Assembly (NCBI GenBank): GCA_036556265.1
Contig: DATBJU010000091.1
Span: 6,244-70,243 of the forward strand
Direction: 5' to 3'
Length of the DNA stretch: 64,000 bases
Origin: JAUSIF01 sp036556265
GTDB lineage: Bacteria; Pseudomonadota; Alphaproteobacteria; Rhizobiales; Xanthobacteraceae
Position 1 is the stretch's first letter, and the number at the start of each line of letters is the position of its first letter. Made by a program: the position numbers and the translations under genes. Under the pieces are notes generated by a model. That model worked only from the letters and a program-made list of their open reading frames with translations. It was not told the origin of the DNA and made no database searches. This document shows, in pieces, positions 1 to 8,562 of the stretch.

Positions 1-686
1 GAATAGTAGATGCGGCCATAACCCCCGGTAGCGATAATGGTCACGTGCGCGCGGAAGCGATGCATCGTTCCATCATCGAGCTTGAGTGCAACTACCCCGC
101 GGCAACGACCGTCTTCGTCCATCATGAGGTCGATCGCAAAATATTCGACGAAAAATTCCGCCGCATGCCTTAGCGCTTGGCCGTACAACGTGTGTAGCAT
201 TGCATGGCCGGTCCGGTCGGCCGCTGCACAAGTGCGCTGCGCGGTGCCTTTCCCAAAATGCGTAGTCATGCCGCCGAACGGGCGCTGATAGATTTTGCCC
301 TCCTCGGTGCGCGAGAAGGGAACTCCCCAGTGCTCAAGTTCGATCACAGCGGCGGGAGCATTGCGGCAGAGATATTCGATCGCATCCTGATCGCCGAGCC
401 AATCAGACCCCTTCACCGTGTCGTACATGTGCCAGCGCCAGTCGTCTTCGCCCATGTTGCCGAGCGCCGCGGAAATACCTCCCTGCGCGGCCACGGTGTG
501 CGACCGTGTCGGAAACACCTTGGTCACACACGCCGTGCGCAGCCCGGCCTCCGCACAACCGATCACCGCGCGCAGACCGGAGCCGCCGGCACCGACGACG
601 ATCACATCATAACTGTGATCCGTGATGGGGTACGCGCGACCGTTGATCGCCGGAGCCGGATTTTTCGCGTGGCCGTTACCCGCCAT
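1..686 (-). CDS. sdhA: Succinate dehydrogenase flavoprotein subunit, N-terminal part (cut by window edge)
   Basis: Oxidises succinate to fumarate as the FAD subunit of complex II on the inner face of the membrane. The first 228 codons are present and the gene continues off the left edge. Visible in the translation are the dinucleotide-binding GAGGSGLRA (about residues 33-41), the covalent FAD-attachment histidine in RSHTVAAQGG (His63), and the downstream SdhA-typical run FGGMTTHFGKGTAQRT. The start ATG lies 3 nt after the sdhD stop, so sdhC-sdhD-sdhA form one operon; sdhB is expected further left, outside the window. Identification is secure. Confidence 0.97.
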   Translation of the reverse strand, partial: MAGNGHAKNPAPAINGRAYPITDHSYDVIVVGAGGSGLRAVIGCAEAGLRTACVTKVFPTRSHTVAAQGGISAALGNMGEDDWRWHMYDTVKGSDWLGDQDAIEYLCRNAPAAVIELEHWGVPFSRTEEGKIYQRPFGGMTTHFGKGTAQRTCAAADRTGHAMLHTLYGQALRHAAEFFVEYFAIDLMMDEDGRCRGVVALKLDDGTMHRFRAHVTIIATGGYGRIYY

Positions 687-689
687 CTT

Positions 690-1064
690 TCACAGTCCAA
701 AGCTCAGACGCAACGCGGCGAATACCGCCGTGAGACCGATCGCGATCGCAAAGAAAGTGTTCGTAATCAGTAGCGTCATCTTCATCCCGGGGTGCTGCAC
801 GTAGTCCTCGATGATCACCTGCATGCCGACGCGCATATGAATCACGATCGATAGGATTGCCGCGAGCAGCAGGATCGTCACCGCGGGTTGCCCGAGCACG
901 GCCGCGACCGCCGCGTGGCTGCGCCCGCTGATCGACACGATCAAGAAAACGAAATAGATAACCAGCGCGACGTTCGCGATCGCCGTGGTGCGTTGAAGCA
1001 GGAAGTGCCCGGTACCCGAGTGCGCCGGGCCAAGTCCTCGAACGCGGCCGAGTGGCGTGCGCAT
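690..1064 (-). CDS. sdhD: Succinate dehydrogenase membrane anchor subunit
   Basis: Small integral membrane subunit (124 aa) that, with SdhC, anchors complex II, binds haem b and the quinone. Three hydrophobic segments are evident (around residues 30-50, 63-83 and 97-118). The segment between helices 2 and 3, IHMRVGMQVIIEDYVQHPG, matches the conserved SdhD haem/quinone region with its H..G.....DY pattern. The ATG at 1062-1064 was chosen because it gives the usual alphaproteobacterial MRTPLGRVRGLG N-terminus; the longer upstream reading overlaps sdhC. It sits 2 nt after sdhC and 3 nt before sdhA. Confidence 0.95.
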   Translation of the reverse strand: MRTPLGRVRGLGPAHSGTGHFLLQRTTAIANVALVIYFVFLIVSISGRSHAAVAAVLGQPAVTILLLAAILSIVIHMRVGMQVIIEDYVQHPGMKMTLLITNTFFAIAIGLTAVFAALRLSFGL

Positions 1065-1066
1065 GG

Positions 1067-1465
1067 CTAGCCTCGCAGCATGAGACCGAGCATCCAGATA
1101 ATGACGGTCAGTGTGACGGACCCAATGAACGTCGCCCAGGCCGCGAATTCGCGTTCCGCCGGCCCAAGGCCACGACCCGTGTCCCAAATCAGATGCCGCA
1201 CGCCCCCGAGAAGATGGTGCAGCAACGCCCACGTATAGCCGAACAAGATCACGCGGCCGATCCAGGACCCGAAGAAGCCATTGATGGTGTCGAAGTTCCG
1301 CGGGCTCGCGGCGGCAAGCAGCCACCAGACAAACAGGAGAGTACCCACATACAGCCCGGCACCTGTGAGCCGATGCACGACAGACATGGCCATCGTCATG
1401 GTCAGGCGATAAATCTGCAGATGCGGCGACAGCGGCCGCTCGACTCTGGTCTTGGTGTCGATCAT
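1067..1465 (-). CDS. sdhC: Succinate dehydrogenase cytochrome b556 subunit
   Basis: Membrane subunit of complex II (132 aa) contributing haem b ligation and part of the ubiquinone site. It carries the family signatures RPLSPHLQIY near the N-terminus, SVVHRLTG at the start of helix 1, and HHLLGGVRHLIWD before helix 3; three hydrophobic helices are visible. The ATG at 1463-1465 matches the usual start just before the RPLSPH motif, although the Shine-Dalgarno is weak. First gene of the sdhCDA operon; any promoter must lie in the 250 bp separating it from the divergent esterase gene. Confidence 0.95.
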   Translation of the reverse strand: MIDTKTRVERPLSPHLQIYRLTMTMAMSVVHRLTGAGLYVGTLLFVWWLLAAASPRNFDTINGFFGSWIGRVILFGYTWALLHHLLGGVRHLIWDTGRGLGPAEREFAAWATFIGSVTLTVIIWMLGLMLRG

Positions 1466-1715
1466 GGCAATCCCGGGCGGGACATGTTGAGTAGCGGAAA
1501 CCTGATGGTATCGCAACGATTCGCGGACTCGTTCCGCGTCGACACACGCGCCGGGCGAACCTGTGGTATGCCAGCCGCATCCCTTAGCTCCACCCGCCGA
1601 ATCGAGATGGGTACACGATTCGCAAGACGCAAATTCGTCTTGAATCTCCGCAACGTTGCCGGGCCGCAAACGAGTTGAGCGGATGCAATCAACCGACCGG
1701 GCCCGCAGCAATTCG

Positions 1716-2672
1716 ATGTCGAGGAGTACGCAGCGACTTCTGACCTGGTTGTTCGCATGCCTCGCGTTGACCTGTGCGACGGGCGCGTCCTACGCGACCG
1801 AGGTCCGCAAGATCGTCACTGGCGGTGAGACGCGCAGCTATCGTCTCTACATCCCTTCCAACCTTCGCACTGCTCCCGTACCGGTTGTCATTGCGCTGCA
1901 TGGCGCCGTTCAGTCCGCGTCGGAGTTTGAGGCCGACCTCGGCATGAACCGGATAGCCCAGCGCGAACATTTTGCTGTCGTGTATCCGGAGGGAGTCAAT
2001 CGCGTGTGGGATGATGCTCGCCCACCGATAATGCGCCTTGGCTATCTTGTCCCGCCTGGCGAAGACGTTCCGTTCATTACCGCGATCGTCCGCCGGTTGG
2101 TCAGCGAAGGCATTGCCGACCCGAATCGCATCTATCTCGCAGGGCTATCAATGGGTGGCTTCATGGCCGCGCGCATGGCGTGCGAGCGTTCCAACTTGTT
2201 TGCCGCGATCGCAATCATGGCGGCGACAATTCCCGAGCAGTATCGCAAAACTTGCACGCCGCGTCGGCCGCTACCGGCGCTGCTCATCCATGGTACCTTC
2301 GACCCGATTGTTCCCTGGATCGGCGTTCCGATGGCCGGCGCCGGCATCTTGTCCGCGGCCGACACCGCGCAGTTCTTCGCCGATCTCGCTGGCTGCATGG
2401 CCTACGGCGACAGCATACGGCCGGGATTGGACCGATCCAACAAAGTCGAAATCCGGCGCTGGTCGATCTGTCGCGACAACCTGTCGGTCATGCTGTACAC
2501 GATTCCGGGCGGCGGCCATCTGCCGCCGTCCGCCGACCCCGGCCGTGGCGACACGTTCGTCTCCTGGTTCTTGCAGGAACGCAGCCATTCGATCGACGCC
2601 GCGGAGGAGATTTGGAGCTTCTTCCGTCAGTACCGGGCCGGGCCCGGTCAACGCGGAATGAGCGCCCAATAG
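1716..2672 (+). CDS. Secreted PHB-depolymerase-like alpha/beta-hydrolase esterase
   Basis: Predicted extracytoplasmic esterase of the polyhydroxybutyrate depolymerase/LpqC-like family (alpha/beta hydrolase). After a signal peptide (MSRSTQRLLTWLFACLALT then a Sec cleavage near SYA) it shows ALHG (oxyanion strand), the nucleophile elbow GLSMGG, an Asp in HGTFDPIVPW and the catalytic His in GGGHLPP. About 318 aa from the ATG at 1716; in-frame starts at 1683 and 1656 are possible but would place extra polar residues before the signal peptide. Whether the substrate is really PHB or another ester cannot be told. The 3' end overlaps the convergent mch gene by 25 nt. Confidence 0.8.
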   Translation: MSRSTQRLLTWLFACLALTCATGASYATEVRKIVTGGETRSYRLYIPSNLRTAPVPVVIALHGAVQSASEFEADLGMNRIAQREHFAVVYPEGVNRVWDDARPPIMRLGYLVPPGEDVPFITAIVRRLVSEGIADPNRIYLAGLSMGGFMAARMACERSNLFAAIAIMAATIPEQYRKTCTPRRPLPALLIHGTFDPIVPWIGVPMAGAGILSAADTAQFFADLAGCMAYGDSIRPGLDRSNKVEIRRWSICRDNLSVMLYTIPGGGHLPPSADPGRGDTFVSWFLQERSHSIDAAEEIWSFFRQYRAGPGQRGMSAQ

Positions 2673-3694
2673 TCCAGGTCCAGGATCACTTCCGGCTCAT
2701 ATTCTTCTCCCTGTCGCCAGGGAAAATCGTTGCACGGCCGGTCCTTGGTCGCGACGGTACGCAACCGCAACGCACCTACGTCGCGGCGACCCGGGATCGG
2801 CTGCCGGTCGATCACTTGCGACCAGGCGAACACGGTATCGCCTGCAAACAGCGGGTTGACGTGCCGTCCGGAATTGATCGCGGCCAAGTGGAAGGCATTA
2901 GCGAGACCGTTGAAGCTGAGCGACCGCGCGAGCGAGATAACATGTCCCCCGTAGATCAGCCGCCGCCCGTACCGGCCCGTGCTCTCGCTGTATTGGTTGA
3001 AATGGATGCGCGCCGGATTCTGGTACAGCCGCGTCGCGAGTTGATGCTCGGCCTCTTCGACGGTAACCCCGTCGACATGATCAATGCGTGTGCCAACTTC
3101 GTAGTCCTCGAGCCGGTGTGGACTGCCCGCAAGGGTCAGATCGTAGTTCTTGATTTCGAGCGCGGGCACTGCGTCGCCCAGAGACTCCGCGTGCAGGAAG
3201 GCCGGCAACTTCGGCACAAATGGCTCCGGCACGTCGACTGTCTCGCTCCGCTTGCGCACCATCACCCAGCGCACATAGTCGACGACTTCGGTGCCGTCGT
3301 GCCTGAGCCCGGTGGAACGCACATAGACGACGCCAGCCTTGCGATCGGAATTCTCCCGCAAGCCGATCACTTCGGAGACAGCGTGCAGCGTGTCGCCGGG
3401 ATAGACCGGGGCGAGGAAACGGCCCGCCGCGTAGCCGAGATTGGCAACAGCATTCAGTGAGATGTCCGGAACCGTCTTACCGAAGACGATGTTGAATACG
3501 AGCAGATCGTCGACCGGTGAGTGGCGATAGCCGATTGCACGGGCAAATGCCTCGGATGACTGTACCGCCGTGCGGGTGCCGTACAGGGCCCCATAAAGGG
3601 CGACGTCTCCGGAGGTCACCGTGCGGGGTGTGGCGTGGCGGATGACCTGACCGACGCGAAAATCCTCGAAGTAACTGCCCGCGCTGTTCGCCAT
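2648..3694 (-). CDS. mch: Mesaconyl-CoA hydratase, tandem MaoC-type hotdog enzyme
   Basis: Likely hydrates mesaconyl-C1-CoA to beta-methylmalyl-CoA in the ethylmalonyl-CoA pathway of acetyl-CoA assimilation. The 348-aa protein has the length and N-terminal run typical of this family (SYFEDFRVGQVIRHATPRT, then SGDVALYGALYGTR) and two hotdog halves: first half to about residue 160, second around QNPARIHFNQ to the end. The ATG at 3692-3694 is preceded by a GGAAGGGG Shine-Dalgarno about 5 nt upstream. It follows asd on the same strand after 132 nt and converges on the esterase gene with a 25-nt overlap. A generic MaoC dehydratase is the alternative reading. Confidence 0.82.
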   Translation of the reverse strand: MANSAGSYFEDFRVGQVIRHATPRTVTSGDVALYGALYGTRTAVQSSEAFARAIGYRHSPVDDLLVFNIVFGKTVPDISLNAVANLGYAAGRFLAPVYPGDTLHAVSEVIGLRENSDRKAGVVYVRSTGLRHDGTEVVDYVRWVMVRKRSETVDVPEPFVPKLPAFLHAESLGDAVPALEIKNYDLTLAGSPHRLEDYEVGTRIDHVDGVTVEEAEHQLATRLYQNPARIHFNQYSESTGRYGRRLIYGGHVISLARSLSFNGLANAFHLAAINSGRHVNPLFAGDTVFAWSQVIDRQPIPGRRDVGALRLRTVATKDRPCNDFPWRQGEEYEPEVILDLDYWALIPR

Positions 3695-3826
3695 TTCGAC
3701 CCCTTCCGGCGAAACTAGCCGCCCCGCCTCCGCCTTGCCAAGGTTGGCCGCGGAAAAAGCGCCCAAGCTTTGCCGTATGGAGCGCGGTCGAACAGCGCGC
3801 AGCCCTAGCCGCCGACATTAGCCTCG

Positions 3827-4861
3827 TCAGGCCGCCTTCTTCTTCGGCTGCAACAGCTTGCGATTGATGAGGGACTCGGCGATCTGGATCGCGTTCAACG
3901 CCGCGCCCTTGCGCAGGTTGTCCGACACGCACCAGAAGGCAATACCATGCTTCACCGTCTTGTCGTCGCGCAACCGCGACACGTAGGTCGCGTCCTCGCC
4001 GACGCACTCGAACGGCGTGACGTAGCCACCGGCCTCACGCTTGTCGACGACAAGTATGCCCGGCGCCTCGCGCAGGAGGTCGCGCGCCTGATCCGCCGAT
4101 AGCGGCTTCTCGAATTCGACGTTCACCGCCTCGGAATGGCCGATGAACACCGGCACGCGCACGCAGGTCGCCACCAAGTTGATCTTCGGATCAAGGATCT
4201 TCTTGGTCTCAGCCGACATCTTCCACTCTTCGCGAGTGTAGCCGTCGTCCATGAACACATCGATATGCGGGATCAGATTGAACGCGATCCGCTTCGGAAA
4301 CTTTTCCGCCTCCGGTGTCTCGGCCGAGAAAATCGCCCGCGTCTGCGAGAACAGCTCGTCCATCGCTTCCTTGCCCGCGCCCGACACGGACTGATAGGTC
4401 GCGACCACCACGCGCTTGATTCTGGCGCGGTCATGCAGCGGCTTCAGCGCCACAACGAGCTGTGCGGTGGAACAATTCGGATTCGCGATGATGTTCTTCT
4501 TCTTGAAGCCGTCGACCGCCGCCGCGTTAACCTCGGGGACAACCAGCGGCACATCCGGGTCGTAGCGCCAAGCCGAGGAGTTATCGATCACCACGCAGCC
4601 TTTCGCCGCGATCTTCGGCGACCATTCCTTCGAGACGGCGGAACCCGCGGACATCAGGCAGATGTCGGTATCGGTGAAATCATGGTGCTCGAGCGCCTTC
4701 ACCTTCAGCGTTCGTTCACCATAGGAGACTTCAACGCCGACCGACCGGCGCGACGCGAGCGCGACCACCTCGTCGGCGACGAAGCCCCGCTCGGCGAGAA
4801 TCTGGAGCATCTCGCGCCCAACGTTGCCGGTCGCGCCGACAACGGCGACCTTGTAACCCAT
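3827..4861 (-). CDS. asd: Aspartate-semialdehyde dehydrogenase
   Basis: Reduces aspartyl phosphate to aspartate semialdehyde (NADPH), the branch point to lysine/diaminopimelate, threonine and methionine. 344 aa, full length. The N-terminal NADP-binding GATGNVG lies at residues 9-15, the catalytic Cys130 in NPNCSTAQ, and the substrate-site R..VFIGHSE with His242. The C-terminus ends in a lysine-rich tail. Start ATG at 4859-4861. Divergent from the unknown gene at 4977. Confidence 0.97.
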   Translation of the reverse strand: MGYKVAVVGATGNVGREMLQILAERGFVADEVVALASRRSVGVEVSYGERTLKVKALEHHDFTDTDICLMSAGSAVSKEWSPKIAAKGCVVIDNSSAWRYDPDVPLVVPEVNAAAVDGFKKKNIIANPNCSTAQLVVALKPLHDRARIKRVVVATYQSVSGAGKEAMDELFSQTRAIFSAETPEAEKFPKRIAFNLIPHIDVFMDDGYTREEWKMSAETKKILDPKINLVATCVRVPVFIGHSEAVNVEFEKPLSADQARDLLREAPGILVVDKREAGGYVTPFECVGEDATYVSRLRDDKTVKHGIAFWCVSDNLRKGAALNAIQIAESLINRKLLQPKKKAA

Positions 4862-4976
4862 CGTTCACTCTCCGCCGAGAATTAGCGGTTTTCCCACTGC
4901 CAGAATACCGGAGCGCAGCGGCTTCTACGCGAGAAGAGGGCCAATCGCAACGCCATCCTGCAGGGAGGGAAAAGGC

Positions 4977-5963
4977 GTGGCCGTCTTCCAGTTCCTCGCG
5001 CCTCTCGGGCGCTCGCGCGCCCACGCCTCACGCTCGACGTTCGAAGGCGGGCCTCCTCGGCCCGGCCGCATCGACGCCATACTGGCTGTCATCGATCACT
5101 GGCTCTCGACCACAAATTTCACACTCCAATCTGCCTTCTACTCCACCCGCAATCGGGCCGCAGGGATTGGCGACCGCGTTCTGGAGATATGGAGCCTTCC
5201 CGGCTCCACCCTTCTCACGTACGGCGCCGTAGGCATCATGGCGGCGATTCTCGCGAACGATCTGATTAACCGCCCGTCTGCCGCCGTCCCGGCGGTACCC
5301 GCCGCCGAGCCGCTCAGGCCGGCGTGGATCGAGATCTCGCGTCCACACGGCGCTTTCGCGCTCAACTCACCTTCACTGGAAGGGCTCGAAGCCCACTACG
5401 TCGTGCGCCGTCATCGCTTCGGCGGCGGTCGCAAGGACGAACTCACCTTCGGTGATCCATCGGCGCCCCGCCCATATATACGAGTCGAGGTCTATCGGCC
5501 TGGCTCCGAAGGAACGGCAGAGCCCGATGCGCTTGAGGCAGTGGTCGCACTCGCCTCGCGCTCGGCAATCAATGCCGAACTTGAGGAGACCAACCGCAAG
5601 CTTCGCACGAAATTCGGCGCGCTGCCGGTCGTGGCGATGACCGTGAAGAACGGAGATAGCCTACGTCGCTGTATCGCGACGGCTTACGCTTGGAACGATC
5701 CGCGCCTAGGTCTCGTCGCCTGGTGGTGCAACGATGGGCCCGAACTTGTCGCGCATGGCGAGTTCGCATGCCTACTGGACCGCCTCGCGCTGATGAGCGC
5801 CGGTGGCGACGACCGCCTCGCTGAATTCTTCGCGCAGGCGGAACTGCGGCGCGGCTATTGCGGTTCCTACGGGTCCATCGTGAGCCCGACGCCCAAGCAT
5901 CACGACGATTGGATTCACGCAAAGATCGCACCACGATTGCGCGGCCGCTTGTCCGCACGCTGA
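4977..5963 (+). CDS. Unknown protein with one predicted membrane segment
   Basis: Not recognised. 328 aa starting at a GTG with a good purine-rich site (AGGGAGGGA, 4962-4970). One hydrophobic stretch around residues 78-95 (TLLTYGAVGIMAAILAND) is followed by a short Pro/Ala linker and a soluble domain of about 220 residues, so it may be a signal-anchored envelope protein. The soluble part contains a conserved-looking block LALMSAGGDD...AELRRGYCGSYG with several Cys (CIATAYAWNDP, WWCNDG, CLLDRL). Codon use and GC match the neighbours, so it is likely a real gene of narrow distribution. Its divergence from asd and convergence with the sulfite locus gives no functional clue. Confidence 0.6.
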   Translation: MAVFQFLAPLGRSRAHASRSTFEGGPPRPGRIDAILAVIDHWLSTTNFTLQSAFYSTRNRAAGIGDRVLEIWSLPGSTLLTYGAVGIMAAILANDLINRPSAAVPAVPAAEPLRPAWIEISRPHGAFALNSPSLEGLEAHYVVRRHRFGGGRKDELTFGDPSAPRPYIRVEVYRPGSEGTAEPDALEAVVALASRSAINAELEETNRKLRTKFGALPVVAMTVKNGDSLRRCIATAYAWNDPRLGLVAWWCNDGPELVAHGEFACLLDRLALMSAGGDDRLAEFFAQAELRRGYCGSYGSIVSPTPKHHDDWIHAKIAPRLRGRLSAR

Positions 5964-5968
5964 GGGGC

Positions 5969-6364
5969 TCAGCGCTTCAGGAACGGATTTTGCCAGCCGC
6001 CCGGCGCAGCCGATTCCGGGAAAGCCTTTTCCAGATAGTCGAGGATGGCTTCCCGTTGCTTGCCCTCCAACTTCGGCATGCCGTGCCGCTCTGTCATGAA
6101 GTCTAACGTCCCGTCCCACCGTGCACGGCTCATGCCTTGCTGCGCCACAAGCTTGAAGTTGTGACAGGCGGTGCAGAAGTAAAACGTGTCTTCCCGTCCC
6201 GGAAGATCGGGAAATTCCTCCGGCTCCTCCTCACGCGGCTCGAAGGTCTGTTGCTGCGCGGAGCCGATCGCAGGCGCGCAAACGACTAGCTCTGCGCCGA
6301 TCGAAAGAAGAACCAAGAGATGGGCGGCCTTCGCCGCCCATCCGGGAGTGCCTGTCCGCTTCAA
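5969..6364 (-). CDS. Periplasmic c-type cytochrome paired with sulfite dehydrogenase
   Basis: Small monohaem cytochrome c, probably the electron acceptor of the sulfite dehydrogenase encoded just upstream (role of SorU/SorB in other bacteria). With a TTG start at 6362-6364 it has 131 aa: an N-terminal signal peptide (AAKAAHLLVLLSIG... cleaved near IGSA), an acidic spacer, the haem motif CTACH (about residues 64-68) and downstream Met residues in FMTERHGMPKL as possible sixth ligand. ATG alternatives at 6415 and 6445 would overlap the end of the sulfite dehydrogenase gene; the TTG gives the cleaner signal peptide, but this is a judgement. Confidence 0.85.
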   Translation of the reverse strand: MKRTGTPGWAAKAAHLLVLLSIGAELVVCAPAIGSAQQQTFEPREEEPEEFPDLPGREDTFYFCTACHNFKLVAQQGMSRARWDGTLDFMTERHGMPKLEGKQREAILDYLEKAFPESAAPGGWQNPFLKR

Positions 6365-6371
6365 GACTCGG

Positions 6372-7727
6372 TCAACCGACCAGTACCGCGATGCGATGGA
6401 ACGGATTTCCCCCATAACCGCTCGGATTCCAGTTCGGGGCAACATGTGGCTGCATCGTGCCCTTGCTGTCGGTTGCCCGCGACCAGATTTCGAAATAGCC
6501 GTCCGATGGCAATTTCAAGTTCGCCGTCCACCGCTGCCAGTCGAACTTGTTCTTTGGCTTTTCCAGTTTCGCCGCTTGCCACGATTGACCATAGTCGAGG
6601 GAGATGTCGACGCGTTGCACCGAGAGATCGCCCGCCCAGGACGCGCCCCGCAGCGCCACGTCGCGGGTTCCGGCGGCGAGCTTCGTGCCGTTCGCCGGCG
6701 CCGTGATGACCGAGCGTACCGGCATCGACTCTAAAATCTTGAAGTTTTTCGGATCGGCTTTTTCTCCCGGCACCATCGGCTTAATGGTGAGCCGGTAGGA
6801 CGTGCCGGTCATGCCCGGCCCGTCGTGCTCCTTGTCACGGATCACGATTCGGGTCAGCCACTTCTGCGATGCCGATCCAGCCCAACCCGGGAAGATGAGG
6901 CGCACCGGCCCGCCGTGAATGTTCGGCAGCGGCTTGCCGTTCATCGCCCAGACGATCATCGACTCGGGCTCCATCGCCTTCGGCATGCGCACGCCGCGCG
7001 AAAGCGGCAGTTTGCTGGCATCGCCTGACAGATGCAGGTCCGCTGCATAGTGTGCCGTGTAGATGCCGCTGGGCTTTACGCCTGCCGTTTTCAGAACGTC
7101 GGCCAGCCGTACCCCGGTCCATTCGGCACAGCCCGCGCCGCCATTCGTCCACTGATTGCCGCTTGCGCGAGGCGTGAAGAACGACCGGCCGTTGCCGCCA
7201 CATTCCAGCACCATGCGCAGCGTCTGCGCCTTGTATTTCGACTTGAGCTCGCCAAGCGAAATCTCAAGGGGCTTGTTGACCTCGCCCTCGATCTTGACGG
7301 TCCACTTTTCCGGTTCCTTGGCTTCGTCCGGGATCTGTCCGTTGTTGCGGATGTAAAACTTCTCGACCGGCGTCGTGTCGTCGTTCAGCAGGTGCTCCGG
7401 TGTTTCGGCGACGAGCGGCTTCTCGCCGATCACAACGAGCCCTTTGTCCTTGCCCGGGAAATCGAGATGGACAGGGCCTTTGGGCGCGGCCGGCGCCGCA
7501 GGCTTGTCCTGCGCGAGTGCGGCCGGGACCAGTCCCGCCGGCATGTTCTGGCTGAATGGGATCGCGCCGCCGACCGCCGCCCCGAATGCCGCAAGACCGG
7601 CACCGCCGAGAAATCCGCGCCGACTTGGTCCGTCTTTGCGGCCGAAAACAACCGCGTCCGCCCGCTCGGGGTCGTTGCGGTACAATTCTTCGATTGAACG
7701 CTCGATCTTGCCAATTCTGCCCGACAT
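6372..7727 (-). CDS. sorT: Tat-exported molybdenum sulfite dehydrogenase
   Basis: Periplasmic sulfite oxidase-family enzyme that would oxidise sulfite to sulfate and pass electrons to the adjacent cytochrome c. 451 aa. A twin-arginine signal SRRGFLGGAGLAAFG begins at about residue 36. The molybdopterin domain contains the Mo-coordinating cysteine in LECGGNGR (Cys176) and NQWTNGGAGCAEWTG; a C-terminal Mo-co dimerisation domain ends in NPFHRIAVLVG. The ATG at 7725-7727 has a GGGAGGG site 5-6 nt upstream. An ECF-type promoter element lies 76 nt upstream. The symbol follows the Sinorhizobium SorT arrangement (sigma, anti-sigma, SorT, cytochrome), recalled from literature; it could equally be called SorA. 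Confidence 0.88.
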   Translation of the reverse strand: MSGRIGKIERSIEELYRNDPERADAVVFGRKDGPSRRGFLGGAGLAAFGAAVGGAIPFSQNMPAGLVPAALAQDKPAAPAAPKGPVHLDFPGKDKGLVVIGEKPLVAETPEHLLNDDTTPVEKFYIRNNGQIPDEAKEPEKWTVKIEGEVNKPLEISLGELKSKYKAQTLRMVLECGGNGRSFFTPRASGNQWTNGGAGCAEWTGVRLADVLKTAGVKPSGIYTAHYAADLHLSGDASKLPLSRGVRMPKAMEPESMIVWAMNGKPLPNIHGGPVRLIFPGWAGSASQKWLTRIVIRDKEHDGPGMTGTSYRLTIKPMVPGEKADPKNFKILESMPVRSVITAPANGTKLAAGTRDVALRGASWAGDLSVQRVDISLDYGQSWQAAKLEKPKNKFDWQRWTANLKLPSDGYFEIWSRATDSKGTMQPHVAPNWNPSGYGGNPFHRIAVLVG

Positions 7728-7802
7728 GGTTCCCTCCCGATGCCTCCGCGCCGGATGGCGCGGCCCCGTCCGGTTGCGCCGTGACAGGGGTCGAAGAGAA
7801 GA

Positions 7803-7828
7803 AACGGGCAAGGCGGAAGATTTATTCC
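7803..7828 (-). promoter_or_regulatory. Predicted ECF-sigma promoter for sulfite dehydrogenase
   Basis: Reading on the minus strand, GGAAT is followed by 17 nt and CGTT, matching the general alphaproteobacterial ECF pattern GGAAC-N16/17-CGTT. It sits immediately after the anti-sigma stop codon (7831) and about 76 nt before the sulfite dehydrogenase ATG. A second copy with the same spacing lies at 9166-9191. Inferred from sequence similarity only. Confidence 0.5.
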
Positions 7829-7830
7829 CT

Positions 7831-8562
7831 CTAGGTCACGCAAGGAGCCGTCGAAATGCGCGCCTCGATCAATCGCTGATCGATTTCGTCCGGCGCATCG
7901 GTTGCGCGAGTCGCGTTTTCGGCAGCTTCCGCAACCTTCTGAAAGCGTTCGGCGGGCATCCCATAGGCGACAAGTTCGTAGCGCAGTCCGCCGACCCGCC
8001 AGCTCCGCCGTTCGGTGCCGCCTGGCGCATGCTCCGACCGGGAAGCAGTACTTACCCACAATTCCAGGCGGCACCCGCGGGGTCCGACATAGGTGGCGAC
8101 GAGCGATTGCGCGCCCGAGGCGGTCCTCACGACGGTGCGCGCGAGTTGCAGGCCGGCCGGTGAGAGATCGGGAATCACCGGATCACCTGCGAACGTCGCC
8201 GAAACAAGTTGCGCCTGTGGCGCCTCGGTCCACCGGCCATCCGATCCAAACGGCAACAGACCGGCGAACAGCGCGGCGGCTGCAAGCACAAAAACCGCCG
8301 ATGCAGCGGCCCCCACCATCGCCCACCGCCGCCGCACATTCGTCCGTGAAGACTCGATCGATGACCCCTCGATCGACGGGACCTCGAAATCCTCGGCAAT
8401 TTCCGCAACGCCCGCCTTGAGTTTGGTCAGAGTCGCGTACGCGCGCGCAAAATCGCGGTCGCTCCGCACACGCGCCGCCACAGCCGCGTGTTCGGCCGGA
8501 CTCAACTCGCCGTCGACCAACGCATTGAGCAGAATTTCGTCTGATTTAATGTCAGTTGCCAT
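7831..8562 (-). CDS. Transmembrane anti-sigma factor
   Basis: Partner of the ECF sigma factor encoded directly upstream; expected to hold it inactive at the membrane until a signal arrives. 243 aa. The N-terminal cytoplasmic part (ILLNALVDGELSPAEHAAVAARV) is the typical anti-sigma zinc-finger-like helical fold but lacks the HxxxCxxC of ZAS proteins. One membrane segment at about residues 82-104 is followed by a 135-residue periplasmic domain ending in CVT. Start and sigma stop overlap by 11 nt, implying translational coupling. Family assignment rests on fold pattern and gene order. Confidence 0.8.
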   Translation of the reverse strand: MATDIKSDEILLNALVDGELSPAEHAAVAARVRSDRDFARAYATLTKLKAGVAEIAEDFEVPSIEGSSIESSRTNVRRRWAMVGAAASAVFVLAAAALFAGLLPFGSDGRWTEAPQAQLVSATFAGDPVIPDLSPAGLQLARTVVRTASGAQSLVATYVGPRGCRLELWVSTASRSEHAPGGTERRSWRVGGLRYELVAYGMPAERFQKVAEAAENATRATDAPDEIDQRLIEARISTAPCVT

